Positions 46,301 through 57,558 of a stretch of DNA of 64,000 nucleotides are shown here, one piece after another (within the stretch, counting starts at the first letter, position 1; the number at the start of each line of letters is the position of its first letter). Origin of the DNA: Mastigias papua (Eukaryota > Cnidaria > Scyphozoa > Rhizostomeae > Mastigiidae). A program made the translations under genes and the position numbers. The DNA is taken from NCBI GenBank assembly GCA_964019165.1, contig OZ025287.1, positions 8,861,149 to 8,925,148 of the forward strand, in the 5' to 3' direction. The notes beneath the pieces are model-generated. The model was not told the DNA's origin. It worked only from the letters and a program-made list of their open reading frames with translations, and did not search any database.

Positions 46301-47535
46301 CTTCCATTTCATTATAAAAGAGTGATAGGGATGTGATGGTGGTGTCTGATTTTCAGTGACTATGGTGTGTTATTAAGCTTCAGCAGTACACATAGGCAGA
46401 TGAAAACTAGATCCGAGCACCTTTTGTTGGGATGTTATGATGTGGTTTGATATTAAAAACTAAAAGAGATGGTGAAGTTAATGTACCAGAACAACCAGCA
46501 CTAGGATAAAGAATAAATTCATTAGTGCACAGACCTATCTGAATAAGACTGTGATTCATATTCATCTTCAAAGATGTTAGACATCTGAGAAAGCTGTAAG
46601 TCTTTTCAGAGTAGAGATTGAGCTGCCAAAGAGTAAGTAAGATGAATAATATATTGAAGTTTTCACTTTGCAGACAAGGAATCAAAGAAGACTTTATTTC
46701 TTCTTTCAAACAACTCAAACACACAAATACATACAGATTAAATCAAAGTTACAAGAAGCTGTTAGGTTAGGAAGTTATTCTAGAAGGCTCTAGTAAATAC
46801 AATCATCTGTGAGTTCTCATAATTTCTAGTTGAGTGTTCTAGGATGAAGTAAGAAAGCTGGTTTTTCTTGAATGTTCTTTTTATATTTCATGGCAAGAGT
46901 GTTTTTATATGTATCAAGACAATTTCCGACATAATAAACCTGCACGCCAAACTGACTCAATTAAAGTAGCAGCTATATGTGTCAAAAACAAGTCTTTCAT
47001 TACCAAGTACAGCTAGAGAGTGAGTGAAGACAACGTATGCACAGCATTTTGGAGTACATAATTCCCCCTTCGTCACTAGTTCTAAAACTCACAGCCAAAA
47101 CAAAACAGGCCTGAAACACAATCATATGCTTCACAGATTATTTCCTGAAGCAGAAAGATACCTAATTTCACAAAGCTCAATGATATAAGCTTCTGTCATT
47201 CTGTACTGGGCATTTCTTATTGTGCATTTTCAGTTCAAGCATTTAGTGATGTTGGTGTTTAAATCGGATAATGAGTACCTAGTCTCTTCAACGTTAGTCA
47301 TGACTTAATTCAAAAAATAAATGCAAACCTGAAATAACTGACAAAAATCTGGCTTATTACATTTAGTTCAGAACAAGAACTTATTATATTGAAGCTTGAT
47401 GGTCATACGCTTGCAAATGATCATGAGTGTAGATGAGGTAGAATAAATTGCAATTGCTTGATAGTCATCCCCATGCAAATTGCTTTAAAATAGTTTCAAG
47501 TACTTATCAGAAGTTACAAGGTAACAATGAAATAC
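43331..47535. other. Long intronic stretch, nothing recognised
   Basis: Both strands read through repeatedly interrupted frames. A 32-nt segment at 44791-44822 (minus) has an acceptor-like tggtag and a donor AG|GTGAGA but its phase does not fit exons 4 and 5. The frames at 44862-45296 (plus) and 46407-46724 (minus) match no family I know. Confidence 0.4.
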
Positions 47536-47617
47536 TGAGTAGCAATTTGAATTGTACCTGACCGAGCCAAATTTTTCATCAATCATAACATTCAGACGAG
47601 GATCGTCCTTCAGTATG
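47536..47617 (-). CDS. TRPM-like gene exon 4 (candidate, 3' end uncertain)
   Basis: After an acceptor ending cggtag, one base completes the exon 3 codon and the frame reads ILKDDPRLNVMIDEKFGSV and on (residues 47-74). The FGSV stretch just before the LRVS motif of exon 5 resembles the FG-hydrophobic-F block that precedes the conserved RVS motif in TRPM proteins. Two donors are possible: CA|GTATTT at 47536, which gives phase 0 and matches exon 5, or the stronger-looking AG|GTACAA at 47558, which would need another exon or the alternative TTCG start of exon 5. Confidence 0.45.
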
Positions 47618-47689
47618 CTACCGGTGGCTTTCAGTCGAAGTTAAGATCCGTTTGCAAAGCTACCGAATTCATAACTGCTACTTGTCTGC

Positions 47690-48070
47690 ATGTGCACATA
47701 CCGTAATGCTTTGATTAAACACCCCCTCGAATACACACACCGTATTAAAATTTTCTTTCTCAGTAAACGCCCTCGTCTATTAAACGCCCAATAGAACAGA
47801 CGCCCCTTCTTGTTAACAGTTGATGGTAGCAAAGGTAAGACGATTTCCTATTTTAAAGACGGTAAAAAGTGCGCTGAAGGAAGAGCTTTGCTGCAAGCAT
47901 AAATGCAATATCTTAATGACGGAGGCTTACATGAACACCGATTCGAAGTAATGTACGAAGACCTAACCGACGCTGCTGCTCCTTCTAACATCATCGAGGA
48001 GGACGATGTTGATAATCACTTTGAATTGAATTTAGATGTATTTCAGCTTAGATTAAGATGTTTTCTGAAA
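47690..48070. repeat. Possible DNA-transposon end with repeated cgccc motifs
   Basis: acaccccctcgaata, aaacgccctcgtctatt, aaacgcccaatag and acgccccttcttgtt follow each other at intervals of 15-40 bases (47717-47810). This resembles the short-period ends of a dispersed DNA repeat. The inner part reads KCALKEELCCKHKCNI with stops. Class unknown. Confidence 0.3.
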
Positions 48071-48074
48071 GTTC

Positions 48075-48129
48075 TATATACACACATATATAAATATATA
48101 TACATATATTCTTGATTTAACATTTATAA

Positions 48130-48195
<66 letters not shown>

Positions 48196-48223
48196 ATATA
48201 TATAATATAAGACATAAGATAGA

Positions 48224-48283
<60 letters not shown>

Positions 48284-48345
48284 AATATAATATTATACAT
48301 ATATATTATAAATATAATGTTATATAATATATATATATATAATAT

Positions 48346-48389
<44 letters not shown>

Positions 48390-48447
48390 ATATTATATAA
48401 TATTATATATATTATATATATTTATATATATATATATTTATATATAT

Positions 48448-48514
<67 letters not shown>

Positions 48515-48537
48515 TGTATATATATACTGTATATATA

Positions 48538-48571
<34 letters not shown>

Positions 48572-48597
48572 TGTATATATATATATATATATACATA
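48075..48597. repeat. Complex (TA)n region with ACTG and AAAC interruptions
   Basis: Over 500 bases of TA-rich simple repeat with periodic tactgtata units at 48512-48580, split at its right end by a TIR element. Confidence 0.95.
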
Positions 48598-49175
48598 CTC
48601 TGAGTCCGGAATAGAAGTGGGGTCTGGAATAAATGGGGGGATGGAAAATTTCCCAAATCACAACAAATGGGGGGTCTGGAATAAACGGGGTGGGTGGAAA
48701 ATTTCCCAAATCCAAAAAGCGGGGTGAATGATTAGTAATCCTTTTACTTGGAAACAGAAGGAATAAAAAGCAAGATGCCAATTTCTTGAGGCTTTCGAAC
48801 AAAGCGTATAACAAAGGAATGTGCACAGGCTCAATATTCAGTTCTTAATAATGGTTTTACTCTTTCTTTTTGTTTTCGATGCGCTTCCTCACGCTATGAC
48901 GAGCTTCGTTGTACACATTTTGCAGTTTCTTTAAACATGCTTTCTCCTAATGTTTTTAAATTGTGGTTAATGTTTTTAAATTGTGGTCTTTCAAAACACT
49001 TTCTTCAAGACAATTTGCTTCGAATTTATATACAAAATCAAAATCATGAGTCCTCAAGTATCTTGATAAGGAAGCCTCAAAAATAATAGACAGCGGGTCT
49101 GGAATAAGGATGTCCTCGGTGGATTTTTCCAAAACAGTAATAAGCGGATGGGTACGTTTATTCCGGACTCGAGAG
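48598..49175. mobile_element. TIR element (MITE), 578 bp, inserted in (TA)n
   Basis: Ends CTCTGAGTCCGGAATA and (inverted) CTCTCGAGTCCGGAATA, flanked by TA on both sides; the TA tract resumes at 49176. Internally gggtctggaataa...gggtggaaaatttcccaaatc is present twice (48618-48661 and 48670-48712), and taatgtttttaaattgtgg twice in tandem (48948-48985). No transposase. Confidence 0.7.
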
Positions 49176-49404
49176 TATATATATATATATGCTCTAAGGC
49201 AAATTTTGGCAAATAATGATGCCAAATGTCCTTTGATTAGATCTATCCGTGAAAAGTTTAGATGCATGACATTCAACGTGCTTAAAGCATTGGACACACT
49301 ATGATGATTATAATAGTTGAACAGATTTTATGATTTCTCTGGGAGCGGCTCGTGTTGACAGATGATTTAGATGAAACAATTTCTTGTATAAAAGTCAGGT
49401 TTAA

Positions 49405-49690
49405 CTGCTTCATAGTTTTGTAGACTTCAATATAAAGAGCCCAAAAGTAAGAAATGTGTAGACAATTTTTGCCTCATTTCTCGGCAAATGCATGAGTGGA
49501 GAAGTGTTATCATTGAAGTGGAATATTAAAGCTCTCTTTAGTATATGTTCAACCTTTTTAGTGATTTTCCAGATGAAGAATGGCATACCAAAGGACAATA
49601 ATTAAAGTTGAAATAAACAAAACTCTGGACAAGTACTTTTCTTTCTTCAAAATCGATAGATTTGTTAAGCTTTTTTAATACATTCAGTTA
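49405..49690 (-). pseudogene. LINE reverse transcriptase C-terminal fragment
   Basis: Minus-strand KVLVQSFVYFNFNYCPLV (49655-49600) is the S-F-V-x-S-N-F-N-Y-C-P-L-V-W-H block of many LINE polyproteins. It continues KSLKRLN and IFHFNDNTSPLMHL before a stop at 49410. Confidence 0.72.
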
Positions 49691-50939
49691 TATATATAGT
49701 AGCTAACAAGAACTGGGCTCCATGTCGGATGCTATTTTAGATGAATTGGATAAAGATATAACTTTGTCAACAGCTTTTATCTGCACTTCAAACAGTATCG
49801 TGAGCTCCTGCATCATTAGTTAGGATTAGTTGTATGTATTATTACTAGAATGGAATATTTTCAAAAATGTACTTCAAAGTTTCCACCAGAACTAGGCCAT
49901 GGCCGGTCTCCAAATACATCGTTAAAATAGGGCTGAGATATTTTTATCCATTGCTAGGATCCATGTTTTTAAATGGCAAAGTCTTCCATAGTATTCACAC
50001 AAAGTGCTTCATGAATTTCCTTCCAAACGGATTCTTGAGAATGAAATCGAGGCTAGAACTATAGTTGTTGAAAATAAATATGCAGAAATGTCTTTTTATC
50101 CCAAGACAGTATATTTCATCATTTCAGTCCAGTCAAGCATCACTTGAAATGCTTATACATGATTTAAGAGGAGAATTGCCAGTTTGATCGAAAATGAGAC
50201 TTTAAATGTAAAAATGAGGTTGAAAGCCATCGAATTTTGCTCTATATCATCGAGTTTTGAAATCAGGGCTTCAAAATTGACCAAGATCACTATGTGTCAT
50301 AAATTTCGCCTTTGAGGGACGATCTCTCCGTCTGGTCTACTGGTAATAATTTGACTTGCTGCAAAAATATCGTGCACAAATAGTATCAGCATTCGTATCT
50401 AGTAAATGGGCTCAGTGTTACTGTACAGCAGTAGAGCTATTTCAAGGGTGGAGGCCGTGAAAATCATCTAAATAGCTTGGGTAATTTTAACTTTTACATA
50501 TCTCACTTTCATGAGAGGATGTTGAGGATAAGGATAGCTGAATTTCTATATTAACTTTATATCATTACAAAGTACATCTCACGTACATCACGAATATGCA
50601 ATAACGCTGCCTTGGGTCCCCTTTCTTGAGGAAATCTGATTTGGACCGGCTTTATTGACAGTAAACCGATTGGGTAGCATAGAATATCATGAAATTTAAG
50701 AAAAGCTCGCGTGAAATAGCGTCCATTCCATAGGACTATTGCATCAAATAGCATGAAATGTGTCATAAACATAGTATAAAGTCATAAAAGAATTTTTAGA
50801 TTTTAGCTGGGAGGCCTGCAAAGAGTAGCGATGCAGAAAATGATATGCCTATATTAAAAAGCACATAAAGGTATATTTACAGTCATAACCCCAAAGACGA
50901 ACCCTTGAAAGATCAGTGATAGACATTATACAATATACT
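49691..50939. other. Intron sequence, nothing recognised
   Basis: No gene or repeat end recognised; only short frames. Confidence 0.4.
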
Positions 50940-51265
50940 TTACTATTGCCACAAATCATCTTTCATTCCGAGAACCTGTCAACTTTGGAACACCTTACCT
51001 TCCACTTCCTTTCCTGAATCCTACAACTTATCTTGCTTCAAATCTAACATCAAGGAACTTGATCTCATCTCCCTCTAATTAACTTTTACTTCTCTTTCTT
51101 CCTTTTTCAGGGCTTTGTTATATTGTTATACGCTCTATTGGCCTTTCCCTGACATTACTTACTTAAAAAAAAATTACGTTGTTCTACACTCTATTTATTG
51201 TTACTAGTTGTATTAGCTAATTTTGCTGTAAGGTTTATTATCTGCCGATATTGATAAATGAAATG
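50940..51265 (+). pseudogene. Jockey-like LINE 3' end (family of copies A-C)
   Basis: Plus strand CHKSSFIPRTCQLWNTLPST followed by SFPESYNLSCFKSNIKELDL (50946-51078) is the terminal domain of the LINE family represented at 22201 and 17638. Stop TAA at 51079, then a 3' UTR ending ataaatgaaatgaaa near 51265. Only the end was inserted (5' truncation). Confidence 0.8.
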
Positions 51266-51326
51266 AAAACCAAAAACACTACTTACTTCCGCTTGCATGA
51301 TCACACATCCTTCCGTGTGAATGGTG

Positions 51327-52048
51327 AAGGTGAATCTCTACTGAGAAAAACTCGGCCAAGTTTCGCGGTGAAGTACTTCTCGAGATAAAATTCTCAAGAA
51401 AAATTTCGCTAGTCGATCTCCAAGTGTGCGAAATGTCTCAGCAAAATTTCTCTATGAAATGAATCACTTTCATGGCGGAATTGCCTTGTGAGGAGCATTT
51501 AACTTTGTTCGGTTTGCATAGAAGACCAAGTGTAGTACTATATCTAATCTCTTGTTTTTAGAGAGCGGACCATTTGTTTTCAGACAGAATATGGTATAAG
51601 TTATGCCCTATTATACCAAATTGTTCGAATTGCCTTATGGCAATAAAATAAAAAACTTAAACGCACTATATATCTAATGGGACGGAAATGGTGGCACACG
51701 CTTTCTCCTTTTACAATAAAGTAATCATGCATCGGCTTCACTTTTCACTAGCGTATTAGCACTTTTTCATTACGTCGCACTTTCCATAGTTCCTGTTTCA
51801 ATAGCTCATCATTATTAAGTGTCCAATGAATAATTGCTGACAGGTAATTAAAGATAGGCGAAATCTGATTGATCAGAGAACGTATTTCGCTAGTGAAATG
51901 AGAAAAAAGTTAAACTCTACCCAACATGTTTTTCGCTCAAGCTTCTTCTCGAGAAATCTCAATGGAATCTCATTGCGCATGTCTTTGATGGATTTCAATC
52001 GAACATTTTCGCATTTCGCAGAGTTTTTTCTCAGTGGAGATTAGCCTT
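51327..52048. mobile_element. MITE, ~722 bp
   Basis: Ends AAGGTGAATCTCTACTGAG and (inverted) AAGGCTAATCTCCACTGAG, each followed by AAAAACTC. Many ctcgagat and atttcgc sub-repeats lie near both ends. The target duplication is not clear (tgaa/taac). No transposase frame. Confidence 0.6.
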
Positions 52049-52867
52049 AACGCTGCAAGTTTGTAAAGTATTTATGCGCAAACATCCACCCTCAAATGAT
52101 TCATAGCTCACAGGCTCCAGTTTCATTAGCTTGAATAACAATACTTATTATTTGATCACGTATATAACGCCTTTACTTTACATACAGCCTTTATAAGCCT
52201 ATCTTCCTATCAAAATACTCGAATTAGACTTTGGTTAACTGATTTTGAGTCAGCCTATTTCAAAGATATTGTAGTTAACGTACAAAATGTACACTTAAAC
52301 CATTTCTTGCTCAATGCAGATATTTTTCTTTCATTCATTCACATTCCTCAATCCCCACCTTAGACATCGCTTTGCATCACATCCGTCATTGCACACCTGG
52401 TTATTCCTCTGATGTTGTTCTCCACGCAATCATCGCACCATAAGAATGTTCAGCATTCCACTAGAAACAACCTAACCCTTCTGTACGTAAGTCGCATTTA
52501 TTTTGGGTTGTTCTCCTTTTGTGCATATATTCCTATACATTGTATTGCATAGTCAGTTAGATTAGAGTCAGAGTAACGTCAACTACATCGTCTCCTCTCT
52601 CTGCCTCCGTGCTCTCTGTACACTAAATAGTGATACGTGCTAAACATTCACGATTCACGTTCAGACTCTTTGACTATTTTTAAGAAACATCTTAAGACAA
52701 CAAAATGCAAACATTACAACTGTAGGATTTCCAAACCTTTTATATATGGTCTAGGTTATTTGTAAAATAATTTTATTATGTATTTCTTTTGTATACCTTT
52801 TTGTAAATAGTTGGCCTTAATTAGCTTTTATTTTTAGCTATTTCGAAAAGCCAACTTTAAATTAAAG
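52049..52867. other. Intron sequence, nothing recognised
   Basis: No gene. The end (52680-52865) is an AT-rich tail-like stretch running into (AAT)n. Confidence 0.35.
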
Positions 52868-53113
52868 TATTAATAATAATAATAATAATAATTTTTTTTT
52901 TTTTTTTCAAACTTTCATTTCAACAATTCAATTATATCAACTAATTACAATCATACATCTCACTATTTAAGGCAATGTACAATTGGCTGTCAGTGGTACA
53001 AAGAATAACAAAGAAAAAAAAAAACAAAAAAAAAAAAACAAAAACAAAAAAACAAGGTCAAGCGTATTAGAAAAGAGATGTCTGATTAATTACTGAGTAC
53101 GTCTATTTTTTTT
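52868..53113 (-). repeat. R2-like LINE 3' UTR with (AAT)n and poly(A)-like tail
   Basis: Contains A-rich runs at 53008-53054, a segment homologous to 1-170, a T15 run and (AAT)n. It is the tail of the LINE at 53114-53410. Confidence 0.65.
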
Positions 53114-53410
53114 TTATGTGCCGTGTAGTTTGGGACTTGTCCATGGCTTATTGCGGCAACAGAATATGTAATATGTGCATCTTATGGTAATATTCATGAT
53201 CCTGGACAGAATAGCCTTTTGCATTTTGCTGTCAAAATCAACTGCCTTAAGTAGTTCAGTGAAAGAGTCTGAGGAGGATCCTACAGTGCCAAGAGCACCT
53301 AAGGATAAATTAATGAACTTTGTTTGAGTATATTTTGAACGTAAATCTTGATGAAGAGGATTGTATTTTAGAGCTTTGCGATCGCTGTTGACCTTTATGT
53401 TCGTTTCAAA
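53114..53410 (-). CDS. R2-like LINE C-terminal endonuclease fragment, 99 intact codons
   Basis: An uninterrupted minus-strand frame without its own start: FETNIKVNSDRKALKYNPL, then KFINLSLGALGTVGSSSDSF, then TIRCTYYIFCCRNKPWTSPK and stop TAA at 53114-53116. F-E-T-N ... K-Y is the end of the restriction-like endonuclease and Y-Y-I-F-C-C-R-N-K-x-W is the family C-terminus. It is 5'-truncated exactly at an (AAT)n tract and followed by a T-rich tail and another (AAT)n (52868-52892). The lack of stops suggests a young insertion. Confidence 0.8.
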   Translation of the reverse strand, partial: FETNIKVNSDRKALKYNPLHQDLRSKYTQTKFINLSLGALGTVGSSSDSFTELLKAVDFDSKMQKAILSRIMNITIRCTYYIFCCRNKPWTSPKLHGT

Positions 53411-53413
53411 TCT

Positions 53414-53459
<46 letters not shown>
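53411..53459. repeat. (AAT)n microsatellite
   Basis: About 15 AAT/ATA units at the 5' truncation point of the R2-like LINE. Confidence 0.95.
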
Positions 53460-53950
53460 GCGACCGCGACGTGACTTGGAAATCCTTCGTTGATCCAGAT
53501 TCAAGCAGTCATCAAACAAGCAAGCAACTCGCATTCAAGCCACCGCAATACCACAACAGACGGCAAGTCAGGTTCCGGTTGATCCCATTCAAAAAACCTT
53601 GAACGCCAACAGTAAGGTTCCTGGCGACCCAACACACAAAACCTCGCAAATCGAAATTGATTAATTTTTCACGTCTTTCTGGCACTTGAATTGACATGAC
53701 TGAGGCTGGTAATCGGTACATGAAAGTGATACCGGCACCATACTGCTATGTGGAAACCACACTTAAAAGCCACTCTCAAAGATTCTGGAATAAACACGAA
53801 TGCGTCTACTGCTCACAGTTGTAGATTAGCATCATTTCGGCATCCAAACAAGCGGGAATGAACTTGACGGGGTTAATTGAAAGCGCTGGATGGTCAACAG
53901 AGAAAACTTATGCAAAACATTACTATCGTGGCATCACTATTGTGACATTA
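53460..53950 (+). pseudogene. Tyrosine recombinase fragment (DIRS- or Crypton-type)
   Basis: Near 53750-53940 the plus strand reads WKPHLKATLKDSGINTNA, TAHSCRLAS, then after a shift SKQAGMNLTGLIESAGWSTE and KTYAKHYYRG. The H-S-x-R box, the A-G-W block and the final K-x-Y-x-K-x-Y-Y-R with the nucleophile Tyr are the C-terminal half of a tyrosine recombinase as in DIRS elements. In active elements it inserts a circular DNA copy. It may be the 3' end of the element whose gag relic lies at 42-43 kb, but 10 kb separate them. Confidence 0.65.
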
Positions 53951-55399
53951 ACGCACATAACTTTGGAAATTTCCTACTTAATCATTAGCACATTGCTGAG
54001 TTGATTTTGACATAACTATTTTTCTGTTTTCATTATGTTCTGTAAATGAAAATTTGACATCCATACACACTTTTTAAAAACGAATCTGGTTGCTGAGCCT
54101 CAATATTTTTATTTTTTTTTATTTTGAGCCTAAGAACATTCTTAAGTTATTCTTAAATATTAGCACAGATGCTTCTACGGATAAAACTCTAATACTAAAA
54201 GATATTTAATGCGCACTCCCAGGAGAGTTTCTGTTTTCGTATTATAGCATATTGACTCCAAGATTGGATAAGTGAAGCGCGCACTTGTTGTTGTATCTAA
54301 AAGCAACTCATATAACCTACAAATCTAGCCTTCATTGCAGCATGGGCCTTGCATTATTCTTAAATTATTATATTAAATTTCAGGGAGTTTCAGTTTTGTT
54401 ATTCTTATCGATTATACTCTAACTAAAAAGTGTGCAAACGACGTTTCATACTCTGACGAGTGTCTGACGAAAAAACTTTTCAGTATGTCTAAAAATGGTA
54501 CCTCTTTTTCGTGCTGTAGTGAAGTTCTATAGTACCAACAGACTTTTCACCTATTGGATTATACTTAGAATTAAGTATATGCACTTTACTTTACATCGCT
54601 TCTTGAATATATACAGAATTAGGGGAGGGATTCATTGCTAAATGCATGATATGAAAATGGCCTTTATAGAGTGGTCTTAAATGGGGGGCCATGGGGACCA
54701 AGTAGAGCTTTAAAGCATATCATTCGGTACGAGATTGACAGGCAAACCAGCTGATATTCGATATATACAAAACTATAGTCTACTTTCTATTGAGATGAAA
54801 ACCTGCAAGATGCTTGTGATCATGAGAACAGTATGTAAGCAAAGCTAATAATGAAACAAACCATTGACGGCAATGCTTTTGCATCCGGGTAATCTTGCTG
54901 ACTAAATGAAATCTTTCTTGGATATGACTTCACCATTGACCCCCTATTAGAACAAGGTTGCTAACTAGTTACTGCTGTATTATTGAAAAGTAAGACTAGC
55001 TACAGATGAGATATACATCAGTCAGTCTAACGCACGTAGGCACTTTTCCTATTCTTTTCCTAATCAATAAAAATAATACTACTAATTAATTAATAAACTT
55101 TGAAGAGCAAAATAGCAAAAAGAGAGCTGAAAGGAGAAAGTACTTAATGACCAGTTTATTAGACAGACTGCAGACGAGCGTAGATCCAAGAGGGCCGGGG
55201 GCATGCCCCCAATGGCAATATTGAGTATCACGAAAATTTTTATTCAGAAACATGCTTCATGAATTAGACAAGAAAATCAATAGGAAATGAATTGAGCACT
55301 CTACACAATACTCCAAAAGTGTTAGAAGGCTAAGAAAAGTTTTTCCCACAAAATTTTCTTTCCATAATGGTCCCAGATAAAACCCAGTTCTTGATCCGC
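53951..55399. other. Intron sequence, mostly unrecognised
   Basis: 54438-54533 repeats the dispersed element at 295-390. gtagatccaagagggccggg near 55180 resembles the end of a dispersed DNA repeat. No gene. Confidence 0.4.
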
Positions 55400-55755
55400 C
55401 ATATGCAGGAGAAATATGGATATGGTTAAACAATAGTGACATTAAGGGGGAGACTGAAGAACTCATCCTGGCTTCTCAAGAGCAAGCCATTAAGACAAAC
55501 TACATCAAAGTCAAAATTGATAAAACGAATGTTGATCGTATATTCAGAATGTGCGGTAAAGTTGACGAAACTATTAAACACATGATTAGCAAATGCAGGA
55601 AATTGGTGCAAAAAGAAAACAAGTATAGGCATGAGTGGGTTGGGAAAGAATTCTCTTGGACTTATGCAAGAAGTTTGGGATACATGCAAGCCAGAAATGG
55701 TATATTCAAGAAACAGAAAATGTCGCTGAAAATGATTCTGGTAAAATACTGTCAT
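55400..55755 (+). pseudogene. Retroelement I, C-terminal part, segment 1
   Basis: Plus strand: EIWIWLNNSDIKGETEELIL, ASQEQAIKTNYIKVKIDKTN (55408-55530), RMCGKVDETIKHMISKCRKL (55545-55605) with a C-x2-C ... H-x3-C zinc-knuckle-like pattern, then LCKKFGIHASQKWY and NVAENDSGKILS. This is the post-RT region of a retroelement widespread in aquatic animals. It breaks off near 55755, where an opposite-strand CR1 begins, and resumes at 56763. Confidence 0.75.
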
Positions 55756-56800
55756 TCATGTTCATTTTTCTTTTTTTAAATATTTATACAGGTTATAAGT
55801 TCCATGTAATGCATGTTTTTCAAACCGAACTGTTTAAAAGTAAACACTAATACTAAGAACAAAGAAATTAATATACCTAATTTAGAATATAATATAGTAC
55901 ACAATCTATAAAAAGGAAAGTAGAAATGAAATTAAGGATATGACCCCTTCAAAAATATTTTCAGGAAGGGTACCGATTTCTCTTTCTAAACTGTTCTAGA
56001 GCTTTGCACCGTGAAAAGAAAACGCCTTTTAGCCATTGATCTTTTTTAGTAACGGTATCCTAACATCAGTATCTGATGAGCGCAGAAGCCATTCTCTGTC
56101 ATCTGAACATTTTATGAATAATTTTCTCAAATAGTCAGGGGCAAGTGAATTCAGAGAATTGTAAATCAGCATGATGGTCTCTTCTTTTAACAAGTTTGCT
56201 GGTAGTTGACCAACAAAGATTATGAATTAGCGGAGCAGCAGAGGCATCATATGGGCTACTTGCTAAAATTCTTGCTTCTATATTTTGGATTTTTTGCAAA
56301 GCACTAACTTTGATTCACTACAGCAGCCCTATACGGGGCAACAGTAACTAAAATGGGGTTCAAGAATTCCTCTATCCATTTTGTTGAGCACATCAGATAG
56401 GAAGATATTTCTTAGCATACTTAATAAATCCAACGGATCGATTAGTCTCGGTCTTTGTAGTGTCGATGTGTTTGTCCCATTATAGTTGACTGTCTATCTA
56501 AAGACCTAGATACTTTGTATCAGCCATCATTTCAATTGCTTTATCATATAGATAAAGCTGGTTGAGCACCAATCTGTCCTTCGATCCTACGGATGCTAGG
56601 GTCAGAACCTATAATAAGTGACTGTGTTTTCACAACGTTCAGAGAAAGTTTGTTTGCATGCAGCCAACCTTGTAGCTTCAAAAGATCCAAGTTCAGGTCA
56701 TTCTGTAAGTCACCAATGCTTTTTGAAGAGAGCGAGATACATGCTGACTTTGGGACTTCGCTATTCAAACGGACCACATAATTGGGGCCAGAACACAAGA
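55756..56800 (-). mobile_element. CR1-like LINE J, 3' part
   Basis: Minus strand from 56700: LDLLKLQGWLHANKLSLNVV, KTQSLIIGSDP (56705-56600), TKYLGL, WDKHIDTTKTE, SVGFIKYAKKYLPI, LQKIQNIEARILASSPYDAS and APLIHNLCW, the standard C-terminal half of CR1 RT, with several stops. The 3' end lies near 55760 and the 5' truncation near 56800. Confidence 0.8.
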
Positions 56801-57091
56801 TCTAGTTTTAGTAAACAAGGAGGACAACAATTGCACTTCTGTTGGGGATGCTGGGCTAGAATAGAAAGAGATAGAGAAAGTTGATAGATATCAGAATTTA
56901 AAGAGAGAACTCCAGAAATAGAGGAATATGAAAGGAATTGTAGTCCCCATATTCATCGGGCACTAGGAACACCACCAAAATGCATAAAAAAGAGAGTTAG
57001 AGAATTAGTGATTAAGACCAGCATTGAAGAGTTGCAGAAGACTGGACTCTTGCTGTCCACAAGGATCTTGAAAAAAGTCTTTGAAAATTGA
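56763..57091 (+). pseudogene. Retroelement I, C-terminal part, segment 2
   Basis: Continues segment 1: IQTDHIIGARTQDLVLVNKE, DNNCTSVGDAGLE, KEIEKVDRYQNLKRELQK, VPIFIG, then after a shift ALGTPPKCIKKRVRELVIKT, SIEELQKTGLLLSTRILKKV and FEN-stop at 57090. The family pattern is I-Q-T-D-H-x-I-x-A-R-R-P-D-hydrophobic-V-V ... K-Y-Q-D-L-x-R-E-L ... G-A-L-G-x-x-P-K. Segment 1 plus this segment give the full domain once CR1 J is taken out. Confidence 0.78.
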
Positions 57092-57558
57092 GGAGACTTC
57101 CTGTCACTTGTATGAAGGAGAATATATCACTGAGTGACAATGTGCGGTAATTTTGACAAAATAATACATTACAATAATTATAATAATCGCATATTAAATA
57201 CAGATTTTACTTCTTGCAGTTTAGGCATAAGACAACTTACATTGCAGCACTGCTTTCGATTGCATAAAAATGATTCAAACCAATCAAGATTAATACCTCA
57301 AACTATAAAGGGATAGCTTTGTTAGTTATATAAGATATATAGCATCTGAAAAGCCCATTGTCAAACTTCACATACCACTTATTTTTGTATTTGAGTTTGA
57401 GGTGCCATCCTGAAAAGTTATGACGGGGGACCAAACTATAAGGATGCCTAAGGTTAACACCCATGACCAAAATCAACATTTCATTTTTAACTGCTCAAAT
57501 TTGAAACACACATATCTATGCATATGTCAAATGTAATTGATGTAAAATGTGCATCGAG
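57092..57558. other. Intron sequence, nothing recognised
   Basis: No gene or repeat end recognised. Confidence 0.35.

Noticed and set aside
46407..46724. 105-codon minus-strand frame as a host exon
   Set aside because: No good donor in phase, no conserved pattern, and surrounding frames are equally long by chance.
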